Shown in pieces: positions 15,983 to 24,300 of a DNA stretch of 64,000 nt (its first letter is position 1; every line of letters begins with the position of its first letter). The notes below the pieces were generated by a model. The model had not been told where the DNA came from. It did no database searches and saw only the letters and a list, made by a program, of their open reading frames with translations. This DNA is from Promicromonospora sp. AC04 (GTDB lineage Bacteria; Actinomycetota; Actinomycetes; Actinomycetales; Cellulomonadaceae): positions 558,001 through 622,000 of the forward strand of contig NZ_QBUG01000002.1 of NCBI RefSeq assembly GCF_003058225.1. The letters are read 5' to 3'. The position numbers were made by a program, and so were the translations under genes.

Positions 15983-17383
15983 TCAGGCCTGCGACCTGCT
16001 GATCGAGATCATCTCGTGGCGCGGCACGACCTTGACCCGCTCGCGGCCCTCGGCCTCGCCCAGCGAGCGCTCGTGCGCGTCCAGGAGCTCCCAGCCGGAC
16101 CACTCGATGTAGTCGACGCCCTTGCCGGCGAGGAACTCGGTGATCGCCTCCGGCGTACCCTGCGGCGCGGTACGTCCGCCGTCCAGGTCGCCCGGCGCCT
16201 CGCCGTCGGCCACGCCGGTGACGTCCTCGACGAGGTGGCGCACCGTCTCCGACGCGTCGGACTTGGTGTGGCCGATCAGGCCCACCGGGCCACGCTTGAT
16301 CCAGCCCGTGGCGTACACGCCGGGGACCTGGTTGCCGTCGATGTCGACGACCCGGCCCTCGCGGTTGGTGATGACGCCCTTGACGTCGTCGTACGGGATC
16401 TCCGGCAGGGCCGAGCCGAAGTAGCCCACGGCGCGGTAGACGGCCTGGACCGGCCAGTCGGTGAACTCGCCGGTGCCCTTGGCGGTGCCGTCGCCCTGCA
16501 GAGCGGTGCGCTCCGTGCGGAAGCCGACCACCTTGCCGTCCTCGCCGAGCACCTCGGCGGGCGCGTTCAGGAAGTGCAGGTGCAGACGGCGCGACGCCGT
16601 GTTCTGCGCCGGGTCCTTCAGCGTCCAGTCCACCAGGGTCTTGACGACCTGCTTGGTCTGGTTCGACGAGTTGATGGCGGCCTCGGAGCCCTCGTCGAAG
16701 TCGAAGTCCTCCGGGTACACGACGATGTCGACGTCGGGCACGTGGCCCAGCTCGCGCAGCTCCAGCGGCGAGAACTTGACCTGCGCCGGGCCGCGGCGCG
16801 CGAACACGTGCACGTCCGTGACCGGGGAGGACTTCAGGATCTCGTGCACGTTGGCCGGGATCTCGGTGGGCAGCAGGTCGTCTGCGTGCTTCGCGAGGAT
16901 GCGGGCCACGTCGAGGGCGACGTTGCCGGCGCCGATCACTGCCACCTGCTCCGCCTCCAGCGGCCAGGTGCGCGGCACGTCGGGGTGACCGTCGTACCAG
17001 GACACGAAGTCCGCGGCACCGTAGGAGCCGTCGAGGTCGATGCCGGGGATGTCCAGCTCGGCGTCCTTGATGGAACCGGTGGAGAAGATGACGGCGTCGT
17101 AGAACTGGCGCAGGTCTTCGAGCTTCACGTCCACGCCGTAGTCCACGTTGGCGAGCAGGCGGATGTCTCCGCGGCCCAGCACCTTGTGGAGCGCGACGAT
17201 GATCTGCTTGATGCGCGGGTGGTCCGGGGCCACGCCGTACCGCACCAGACCGAACGGCGCGGGAAGGCGCTCGAACAGGTCGATGCTGACGTCGAGGTCG
17301 GTCTTGGACAGGATGTCGCTCGCGTAGATGCCGGCAGGGCCGGCGCCGACGACGGCGACGCGCAGGGGTCGGGTGGTGCTCAC
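15983..17383 (-). CDS. fprA: Ferredoxin/adrenodoxin-type NADP+ reductase FprA
   Basis: 466 residues. The FAD-binding motif VAVVGAGPAGIYASDIL is at about 9-25, FGLVRYGVAPDHPRIK follows, and the NADPH motif VAVIGAGNVALDVARIL is near 155; these identify the adrenodoxin-reductase-like family, of which mycobacterial FprA is the model. It passes electrons between NADPH and ferredoxins serving P450s and other redox enzymes. Length and motifs are standard. The gene stands alone between hairpins. Confidence 0.95.
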   Translation of the reverse strand: MSTTRPLRVAVVGAGPAGIYASDILSKTDLDVSIDLFERLPAPFGLVRYGVAPDHPRIKQIIVALHKVLGRGDIRLLANVDYGVDVKLEDLRQFYDAVIFSTGSIKDAELDIPGIDLDGSYGAADFVSWYDGHPDVPRTWPLEAEQVAVIGAGNVALDVARILAKHADDLLPTEIPANVHEILKSSPVTDVHVFARRGPAQVKFSPLELRELGHVPDVDIVVYPEDFDFDEGSEAAINSSNQTKQVVKTLVDWTLKDPAQNTASRRLHLHFLNAPAEVLGEDGKVVGFRTERTALQGDGTAKGTGEFTDWPVQAVYRAVGYFGSALPEIPYDDVKGVITNREGRVVDIDGNQVPGVYATGWIKRGPVGLIGHTKSDASETVRHLVEDVTGVADGEAPGDLDGGRTAPQGTPEAITEFLAGKGVDYIEWSGWELLDAHERSLGEAEGRERVKVVPRHEMISISRSQA

Positions 17384-17558
17384 GAAAGGGGCGCCTTCCG
17401 GTCGAGGTCAGGAGGGAAGCGAAGGCCACTCACGATTCTACCGACCGGGTAAGGCGTGCCTCATCCCCGCTCAGGGGGTGGACGTGGCGTTCCTGTGAGG
17501 ATCGGCCGTCGGCCGGGTCCAGCGCCCCTGCTCGCGCTGGGCATCCCGTCATGACGAC

Positions 17559-17606
17559 GGCGGGGGTGGCGCGGACGCCTGGCTCGGCGTCCCCGCCACC
17601 CCCGCC
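17559..17606. terminator. Long hairpin ending the secretion-region transcripts
   Basis: GGCGGGGGTGGCG (17559-17571) pairs with 17594-17606, with an inner stem GGACGCC/GGCGTCC. It begins 18 bp beyond the lipoprotein stop at 17624, the last gene of the minus-strand region. Confidence 0.7.
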
Positions 17607-17623
17607 GATAACAGTGCGGCAGG

Positions 17624-18247
17624 TCAGGAAGCAGAGCCTTCCCAGTTGCCCGTGACGTCCAGGCTCTGGTCGACCTGCGCGACGAACTCCGGCGTCATCA
17701 CGTCCGCGGAACCGGAGAGCTGGATCAGGGAGGGGATCCCGTTGCCGTCGATGATCGACCAGACCACGCCGGTGTACTGCTGGCCGTCGGACTGGTAGGT
17801 GTACGAGGTGTTGGCGCGGTCCTCGCCGGTGCGCAGCGTGGTGACCGGTGCGAAGTTCTCGTCGGTCGCGCCCGTGCCCTCGACCTGGCCGATGAACCAG
17901 TCGATGGACTCCTGCGCGGACATCGCCTGGCCGCCGGGCATGAACCCGATGCGGCCGTCCACACCACCGTCGGCGTCGTCCTGCTGGAGCACGTAGACGT
18001 AGGACCAGCCGTCGGAGTCTCCCACCGACTGCCAGTCGGCAGGGATCTGGGCCGTCAGGTGCTCGGCCGTGACCGTCTGCACCTCGGCGCCGGCATCCGC
18101 CGGAGCGGACTCCGCGGGCGCCGACTCCGAGGCCTCGGAGTCACCCCCGACCGGCTCGAGCTGGCCGGCCGAGAACGAGCAGGCGGCGAGCGCGGGCGCG
18201 ACGATCAGGGCCGTGACTGCGGCCAGGATGGAACGGCGGGACTGCAT
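17624..18247 (-). CDS. Putative lipoprotein of the WXG100 secretion region
   Basis: 207 residues from the ATG at 18247 (MQSRRSILAAV). The signal peptide ends in the lipobox LAAC at about residue 23, followed by a Ser/Glu/Ala linker and a domain beginning TAEHLTAQIPADWQSVGDSD that resembles the LpqN/DUF1795-type fold of small envelope proteins, also suggested for the gene at 19108. It is the last gene of the region before a strong hairpin. Export and lipid anchoring to the outer face of the membrane are expected; role unknown. Confidence 0.75.
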   Translation of the reverse strand: MQSRRSILAAVTALIVAPALAACSFSAGQLEPVGGDSEASESAPAESAPADAGAEVQTVTAEHLTAQIPADWQSVGDSDGWSYVYVLQQDDADGGVDGRIGFMPGGQAMSAQESIDWFIGQVEGTGATDENFAPVTTLRTGEDRANTSYTYQSDGQQYTGVVWSIIDGNGIPSLIQLSGSADVMTPEFVAQVDQSLDVTGNWEGSAS

Positions 18248-18334
18248 GTGAATCACTCACTTCCTTGGTGGTGGCGCCACCGATGGGCGCCACGAGGGTG
18301 CGTTACGACGTGGCGCCGGCCGCGTGGGCCGGGC

Positions 18335-19111
18335 CTACTTCTCGAACAGCCGTGCTCCGGACCAGTCGCGGGGCGGCCGCCAGCCGTTGTTCCGCAGGAC
18401 GGTGAACACCGGCACCTTGGCGTCGGCCGGCTTGATCACGACTGCACCCTCCCACGAGGTGCGGGTTCCCGTCTGGCCGACCACGTGGACCTGGCCGTCG
18501 GCGCCCTCGACGAACGAGGCGGACGTGCCACCCGACGTCTTGCCCTTCTGCCAGGTCCAGTTGCCGTAGGCCGTCGCACCCAGCGGCCCGGCGGCCGCGC
18601 GCACGGACGCCTTGCCGGAGTGCTCGACGAACCTGTACTGCGCCTTGGTCGGGTCGAGGTCGACCTCCATGCGCCATGCGTAAGCCTGCGACCCGCGCAC
18701 GAACAGGGTCTGCCAGCGCATCTCCTCGTGCTTCCACTGGACCGTGACGCGTACGCCGTCCGGGCTCCGCGTGGCGTCGATCTGGTAGGGCAGCCCGTCG
18801 CTGTTCATCCCGACGAGCTGCGCCACGACGTCCTCCACCGGTGCGGCTGCCCCGACGGCCCGGACCGGGCCGTCGGGCACCTCTGCGCGTTCCCGGTCGG
18901 CGAGCGCGCGCTGTCCGCGCCTGTACGTCCACATTCCTCGCCAGACCACACCGGCGGCGGCAACGAGGATGAGAACGATGCCGAGCAGCAGCTGGTCGTT
19001 GAGAATCGAGAGGACGCCACCGACGAAGAAGATGGATCCCACGACGAAGACGATGCGGCGGCTGACCACCGCGAACTGCTGGTCCGTCGAGGGACCCTGC
19101 GCGTCGCTCAT
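18335..19111 (-). CDS. Two-helix membrane protein, function unknown
   Basis: 258 residues from ATG 19111 (MSDAQGPSTDQ). Two adjacent membrane helices (IVFVVGSIFFVGGVLSIL and LLLGIVLILVAAAGVVW) at about 20-60 are followed by RRGQRALADRERAE and a soluble domain of about 180 residues rich in Trp and strands (VRVTVQWKHEEMRWQTLFV, ATAYGNWTWQKGKT). Its start overlaps the stop of the upstream LpqN-like gene in ATGA, so the two are coupled. I do not recognise the domain; position suggests an accessory of the WXG100 system. Confidence 0.75.
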   Translation of the reverse strand: MSDAQGPSTDQQFAVVSRRIVFVVGSIFFVGGVLSILNDQLLLGIVLILVAAAGVVWRGMWTYRRGQRALADRERAEVPDGPVRAVGAAAPVEDVVAQLVGMNSDGLPYQIDATRSPDGVRVTVQWKHEEMRWQTLFVRGSQAYAWRMEVDLDPTKAQYRFVEHSGKASVRAAAGPLGATAYGNWTWQKGKTSGGTSASFVEGADGQVHVVGQTGTRTSWEGAVVIKPADAKVPVFTVLRNNGWRPPRDWSGARLFEK

Positions 19112-19584
19112 CGGTCGGCCAGCTCGACGCTGTCCTGGATGGCCCGGACGGTCGTCCACATCTCCTTGGCCTGGGCTCCCGCGCAGGTGCCGGTGATCTC
19201 GACGACGTCGCGGACCCCGTCGTGCTCGACGATGGCCATGCGCAGCGCCTGCGCCATGGTGCCCGTCGTCTCGCTCGTCCAGGCGCCCTCGATACGGATA
19301 GCGGGCAGACCGGAGATGGTGGTCTTGACCCGACCGACCTCCTGGTAGCCGGGCGTCGCCTCGAACTTGGCGAGCGCCCGCTGCACCACCTCGTCGAAGG
19401 TCTGCCCCGGCCTCATCCGCTGGATGACGACCAGCACATTCGGCCGGAACTCCCCCTCGGGGCGCTCCTGGATGATCGCGATCTGCGCCTCGGGCACGGA
19501 ACGCGGGACCCAGCCTTCCGGGCAGTCCATGACGACCTCTGGGAAACCGGGAAAGGTCTCGCTCGGGTAGGTGACTGTGCTCAT
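19108..19584 (-). CDS. LpqN/DUF1795-like small protein
   Basis: 158 residues from ATG 19584 (MSTVTYPSETFPGFPEVV). The pattern PEGWVPRSVPEAQIAI, RPNVLVVIQRM, FDEVVQRALAKF and ITGTCAGAQAKEMWTTVRAIQDSV resembles the LpqN/LpqT and DUF1795 fold used by small actinobacterial envelope proteins and immunity-type factors. There is no signal peptide, unlike LpqN itself. It follows the WXG100-Gly-rich gene with a 32-bp gap and is coupled to the membrane-protein gene. A chaperone or immunity role for the upstream secreted protein is possible but is inference from position only. Confidence 0.65.
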   Translation of the reverse strand: MSTVTYPSETFPGFPEVVMDCPEGWVPRSVPEAQIAIIQERPEGEFRPNVLVVIQRMRPGQTFDEVVQRALAKFEATPGYQEVGRVKTTISGLPAIRIEGAWTSETTGTMAQALRMAIVEHDGVRDVVEITGTCAGAQAKEMWTTVRAIQDSVELADR

Positions 19585-19616
19585 GCTGCTATCCAATCAG
19601 GTTCTGTGATGGGTCA

Positions 19617-20819
19617 CTAGAAGCCGAAGAAGTCACCGACACCCTCGAGCGCGTCACCCGCGCCGTCGATGACTGCACCACCGGCATCCGCGATGGCGTC
19701 CACGGTGTCAGCAGGCGAGACGTCGAACGAGACCGAGAATCCGGCACCGATACCAAGAGCTGCTCCGAGCTCGAGGTCGACGCCGACGTTGTCCCAGCCC
19801 ACGTCGAGGTCCGCGTTCGCCTTGACGCCGAGCCCGGCGTAGACCTCACCCTCGGCGCCGGCCGTTACGCCCGCCACCGTGACCGATCCATTGGCCGAAG
19901 CCTCACCGCCGATGAACGCCTCACCGCCCGCACTGACGCCGAGGCCCTCCGGGCCCAGCGTCGCGCCTGCGTTGACGTCGGCTCGCCCGCCGACGAAGGC
20001 CTCGGCGCCGCCCTCGGCACCGATGTGCTCGCCGTAGCCGACCTGGCCGCTCGCGCTCGCACCGACACCCGCCTCGACGCCGGCCGAGCCCTCGGCCGTG
20101 AGCCCGTTCTCGTTCAGGCCGACCGACCCGCTCGCGTTGGCCCCGAGGCCGGCGTGCGCCTCGGCCTCACCGGAACCGTGCGCGCCGTCCTCGGAACCGA
20201 ACTCGCCCTCGACACCGGCCTCGGCACCGACGAACCCTTCGACCTCGCCCTCGGCAAGGTTGACGTTCACGCTCGGGTCGCCCGCCCCGCGGGCAGCGTC
20301 GATCGGGTTGCCGTCGGCGTCCGTCCCGCTCGGCGTGAAGTTGCCGTTCTCGTCGTAGGTGCCGTGACGCTCGGACGTGTACTCGGTGTTGTTCCGCTCG
20401 AACTCGCCCTCGGGACCCTGATGCGAGTAGGAGCCGCTCGGACCGCCGCCCTCTTCGCCGCCACCCGAGTCCGAGCCGCCGCCGCCGCCACCGCCGCCTG
20501 AACCGGCGCTGCCGCCGACACCGACGCCGACGCCGCCACCCGCATAGTCGTCCGACGTCGTCTGCTGCGCGTCAGCGTTGGCGCGCACCTTGACAGCGAC
20601 ATCGGTCAGCGCAGTGGCCGTTTCCTTAAGCTTTGTCAGATGGTTCCCGGTCCACTCCTCGCGGAACCCTGCACCGTCCGGCCCGCTCCAGGCTTCCGCC
20701 TGGGGAAGCGCGGCCTCGACGGATGAAACGACAGCGTCAAGCGTCTCGCTGCCCTCGTCGAACTTGTCGGCAAGGAGACGCAGCGCCTCGATATCGGCGC
20801 CTACCAAACCCCCGCTCAC
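19617..20819 (-). CDS. WXG100-headed Gly/Ala-rich acidic protein, probable secretion substrate
   Basis: 400 residues. GTG at 20819 is chosen because AGGAGG lies five bases upstream. Residues about 1-90 are a WXG100-like helical hairpin (LRLLADKFDEGSETLDAVV, AWSGPDGAGF as the turn, LTKLKETATALTDV). A Gly/Ser hinge (about 100-130) leads to about 250 residues of low-complexity, acidic Gly/Ala/Glu/Val repeats (GAEGEVYAGLG, VGGRADVNAGA), ending SPADTVDAIADAGGAVIDGAG. No enzymatic motif is seen. A WXG100 head on a passenger is the usual form of large type VII substrates; the passenger looks structural rather than toxic. Confidence 0.75.
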   Translation of the reverse strand: MSGGLVGADIEALRLLADKFDEGSETLDAVVSSVEAALPQAEAWSGPDGAGFREEWTGNHLTKLKETATALTDVAVKVRANADAQQTTSDDYAGGGVGVGVGGSAGSGGGGGGGGSDSGGGEEGGGPSGSYSHQGPEGEFERNNTEYTSERHGTYDENGNFTPSGTDADGNPIDAARGAGDPSVNVNLAEGEVEGFVGAEAGVEGEFGSEDGAHGSGEAEAHAGLGANASGSVGLNENGLTAEGSAGVEAGVGASASGQVGYGEHIGAEGGAEAFVGGRADVNAGATLGPEGLGVSAGGEAFIGGEASANGSVTVAGVTAGAEGEVYAGLGVKANADLDVGWDNVGVDLELGAALGIGAGFSVSFDVSPADTVDAIADAGGAVIDGAGDALEGVGDFFGF

Positions 20820-20884
20820 ATGATCCTCCTCATGTCCTGCCACCGACAGGTTCGGATGGCCACATCATCAGTCCCCTTGCTGAT

Positions 20885-20922
20885 CGAGGGATGCGGGACC
20901 GGCTATGGTCCCGCATCCCTCG
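20885..20922. terminator. Perfect 16-bp-stem hairpin between the two WXG100 genes
   Basis: 20885-20900 is exactly complementary to 20907-20922 with a 6-nt loop. It lies 57 bp beyond the stop of the short WXG100 gene and 66 bp before the WXG100-fusion gene, so it can attenuate read-through and raise the ratio of the small protein to downstream products. Confidence 0.75.
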
Positions 20923-20979
20923 TGGTGGCCCCCCGTGTGCGGGAGCCCGTCCTGCAGAGCTGGAAGAGCTCGGGCTCGA

Positions 20980-21264
20980 TCAGTACGAGCTCGAGGTCTC
21001 CTCCTGCATCTGGGCGTTGTTGTCGGCGGTCGTGCCGTAGGTCTCGAGCGCCGCGGCGATCTCGTTCAGCTTGGTGGCGTGGGTACCGTCCCACTCCTCC
21101 TGGAACTGCACGGCGTCCGAACCGCTCCACTGGGTCTGGGCCATCTGGGCCGTGATCGACGTGACGACCTGCCGGACACCCTCCGCCTGGGTCCGGAGCG
21201 TGTTGGCGAGGCTCCGGACTGCCTCGACGTCAAGACCGAAAACATTGCCCTGCTCTGCGACCAT
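20980..21264 (-). CDS. WXG100 (EsxA/B-like) protein
   Basis: 94 residues: helix LDVEAVRSLANTLRTQAEGV, the W-x-G turn in TQWSGSDA at about 46-48, and a second helix LNEIAAALETYGTTADNNAQ ending in Ser/Tyr. This matches the WXG100 family of about 100-residue helical hairpins exported as dimers by type VII systems. AGGAG precedes the ATG at 21264. It follows the EssC-like ATPase with a 116-bp gap, the normal pairing. The classical C-terminal YxxxD/E export signal is not obvious. Confidence 0.9.
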   Translation of the reverse strand: MVAEQGNVFGLDVEAVRSLANTLRTQAEGVRQVVTSITAQMAQTQWSGSDAVQFQEEWDGTHATKLNEIAAALETYGTTADNNAQMQEETSSSY

Positions 21265-21380
21265 GTCCTGCTCCTTTGTCTGTGGCTGCCCCTCCGGACA
21301 GCCTCCGTTTCTGCGACGTCACGAACTATTCCATGGCCCGTGACGCGGTGGAATGGGGAGGACTCCCCATCCCGTACCCG

Positions 21381-24300
21381 TCACCCCGGCAGGGCGACGT
21401 GGATCTTGGTGGGCCGGCCCGCCGTGACGAGGAAGCCACGGCCGGGCGGGAAGTCCTTGCGGCGGATCCGGCCCAACGGCGTGTTCATGAGCGTCTCGCC
21501 GTCGCTGTCCCCGGGCGTGAGGATCAGGCCGTTGCGGCCGGACTTGAAGGGCCCGGCGAGCGTGAACGCCTTGCTCCAGGTGGACGACTCCGACTCCCCG
21601 ATGACGAGCTGCTCCTTGCGGGAAGCGAGCTTGACGAACGCCTCCATCGGCTTCTCCGCCGGTGTGCCCGTGAGCTCGGTGTAGTTCTCGATCATCACCG
21701 TGAGAGTGCCTGGAGCTGCTCGGTCGCTCTCGAGGACGGTAGTGAGCTCCTTGAGCGTCTCCACGATGTCCTCCGGGGACGAGGCCGTCATGTCCCAGAG
21801 GTCCAGCGCCGACAAGCTCGACCGCCGCGACGACAGGTACACCAGCCGCATGCCCCCGTTCCGGCGCAGTGCGGTTGCCAGCGTCACGAACCCCGTCGTA
21901 CGGCCGGCCCCGGGCGGGCCGGCCAGCATGAGCGGGCCGCGCAGCGGCAGTCCGACCGGCGCGATGTCGAGGTCCCGCAGGCCGATCGTGGCCATCTCCC
22001 CCGTACGCTGCGGAAGCTGGTCGAGCGTGAACGTGTCCGGCAGCCGCTCGACGCCAGGTGCCTGCGGCACACCGCCCACCGACCGCATCGTCTGCTCCAG
22101 GCGGGCCAGCTCACGCGACTGCACCGCCGCGTTGGAGTCGCCACCCAGCACGGCGATCTGCGCCTCCTGGCCATACATGATCGCCCGGCCCGGCGCCGAC
22201 GCCGGGGTCAGGACGTCCTTCGGCACGTTCAGCATCGTGTAGTCGTCCTCCCGCGCCATCCGGTGCACGATGCGCTTCTGCACCGTGGAAGCCAGGGAGG
22301 GCGGCACGGACACCGCACGGTCGCCGGACATCACGAGGTGGATCCCGACTGGCCGGCCGTCGGTCGCGAGCTGCGTGAACGCCCCGAAGACCGAGAAGCC
22401 GCGCGCCGCGATCGTCTCGTAAGCATCGCGGAACGCGCCGATGCCGTCGAGGAGCACGATGATGCGCGGCTCGTCGGGCTTGTTCGCCAGCCGCCGGTAC
22501 TCGTCGATCGTCGCCGCCCGCACGGCGGCGTACCGGTCGGACCGCTGGTCCAGCGTCTCGCGCAGCCGGCGGAGCAGGCGGGTCACGCGCTCCTCGTCGT
22601 CGCCGGAGATGATCGCGCCCACGTGCGGCAGGTTCTCCAGCATCGACAGACCACCCGAGCCGCAGTCGATGCCGTAGACCTGCACCGGGCCGCCCCGGTG
22701 CGTCAGGCCCGCCGAGACCGCGATGGTGCGCATCGTCGTGCTCTTGCCGGTGCCGCCCGTGCCATAGATCGCAAGGTTGCCGTCGGTGTCAGGCTCGTAG
22801 TGCACGGTCGGCTGCGCCTGCTGCGGCGGGTTGTCCAGCACGCCGAGGACGAGCTGCGAGTCGGTGCGCCGGTTGGGCAGCAGGGCCAGGTCGTAGGTGG
22901 CTGCCAGCTCCTCGAGCCATGGCTTGCGGGGCGCCGGCACGCCGGCCTCGCTCGCCGCGCGCCGAATCGTCGTGACCATCCGGGCGATGTCGTTGGGGCC
23001 CGGGTCCTGTTCCTCGATCACCTCGGGCGCCGGCAGCTCCCAGCGCCGGCCCGTACCGAAGTCCATCTCCTCGACGTCGAGCGACGACCGCTCCGGCTCG
23101 TCCTTGGTCCACCCGCCGGCGTAGCCGGTCTGGAACGTGGTGAGCCGGCCTGGGCCGGTCTTCGCTGCGCCGCGGCCGGGGATCGACGGCGAGAAGTGCG
23201 CCGCCATCTCGTCCCCGAGCACGTCCTTGGAGTCGTGCTCGTCGGCCATGCGCAGTGCGATGCGGAGGTTCGTGTTCGCACGCAGGTTGTCCTTGATGAC
23301 ACCCGCGGGGCGCTGCGTCGCGAGGATCAGGTGCAGGCCGAGCGACCGGCCACGCTGGGCGACGTCGACCACGCCGTCCACGAACTCCGGCACCTCGCCG
23401 ACCAGGGCCGCGAACTCGTCGACCACGATGATGAGGCTCGGCGGCGCCTCGGGGTCGCCCGTGCGCTCCAGCGAGGCGAGATCCTTGGCCTTCTTCCGGT
23501 TCAGCAGGTGCTCGCGATAGTGCAGCTCCGCGCGCAGCGAGGAGAGCGCGCGCCGCACGAGGTGCGGGGACAGGTCGGTGACCAGGCCAACCGTGTGCGG
23601 CAGGTTGACGCAGTCGGCGAACGCGGCGCCACCCTTGTAGTCGACGAACAGGAAGGTCACGCGGTCTGGGCTGTGCGCCGCCGCCATACCGAGCACCCAG
23701 GACTGCAGGAACTCCGACTTTCCCGCACCGGTGGTGCCGCCCACGAGGGCGTGTGGGCCCTGCGTACGCAGGTCCAGGTGGAACGGCTCCACACCGTTGT
23801 GCCCGATGAGGGCGCGCAGGTTGGTCGGCGTCTTGCGGCGCACCGGCGGCGACCCGTCCCGCGGGGTGAGGGAGAGGTTCTCCTTCCACCGCTCGATCAC
23901 GCTGTTCGGCTCCTTGCCGACCTCGGTACCCGCGAGCGCCAGGTAGGAGACGGCGCGCGGCAGGTCGGACTCGTCGTCGGTCGGCGCGCCGACATCGATC
24001 ACCGGCGCCAGGATCCGGGCGACCTCACGCGCGGTGTTGAGGTCGGCTGCGTCGCAGCGCACCGGGTAGGCGAGCTGCCCATAGTGCACCTGGCCGGTCA
24101 TCGCGCCGTTGTCCGCGGCGTTGGGGTCCAGCAGCACGAAGGTGCGGCAGGCCGCGGGGAGCTGCTCGACGGTGGGCGCGATCCACACGACGTGGACCCC
24201 GGCCGCGGGGCCGTGCTCCAGGAGCCGCACGATGCGGGCCCTGTCGACGGGGGCGTCGTCCTCCACGAGGACGACGACGGACGGCAGCACCGGCGGGACC

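Noticed and set aside
14323-16002. 559-codon open frame on the plus strand
   Set aside because: Antisense to yajQ and htpX, both of which are well-conserved families on the minus strand.
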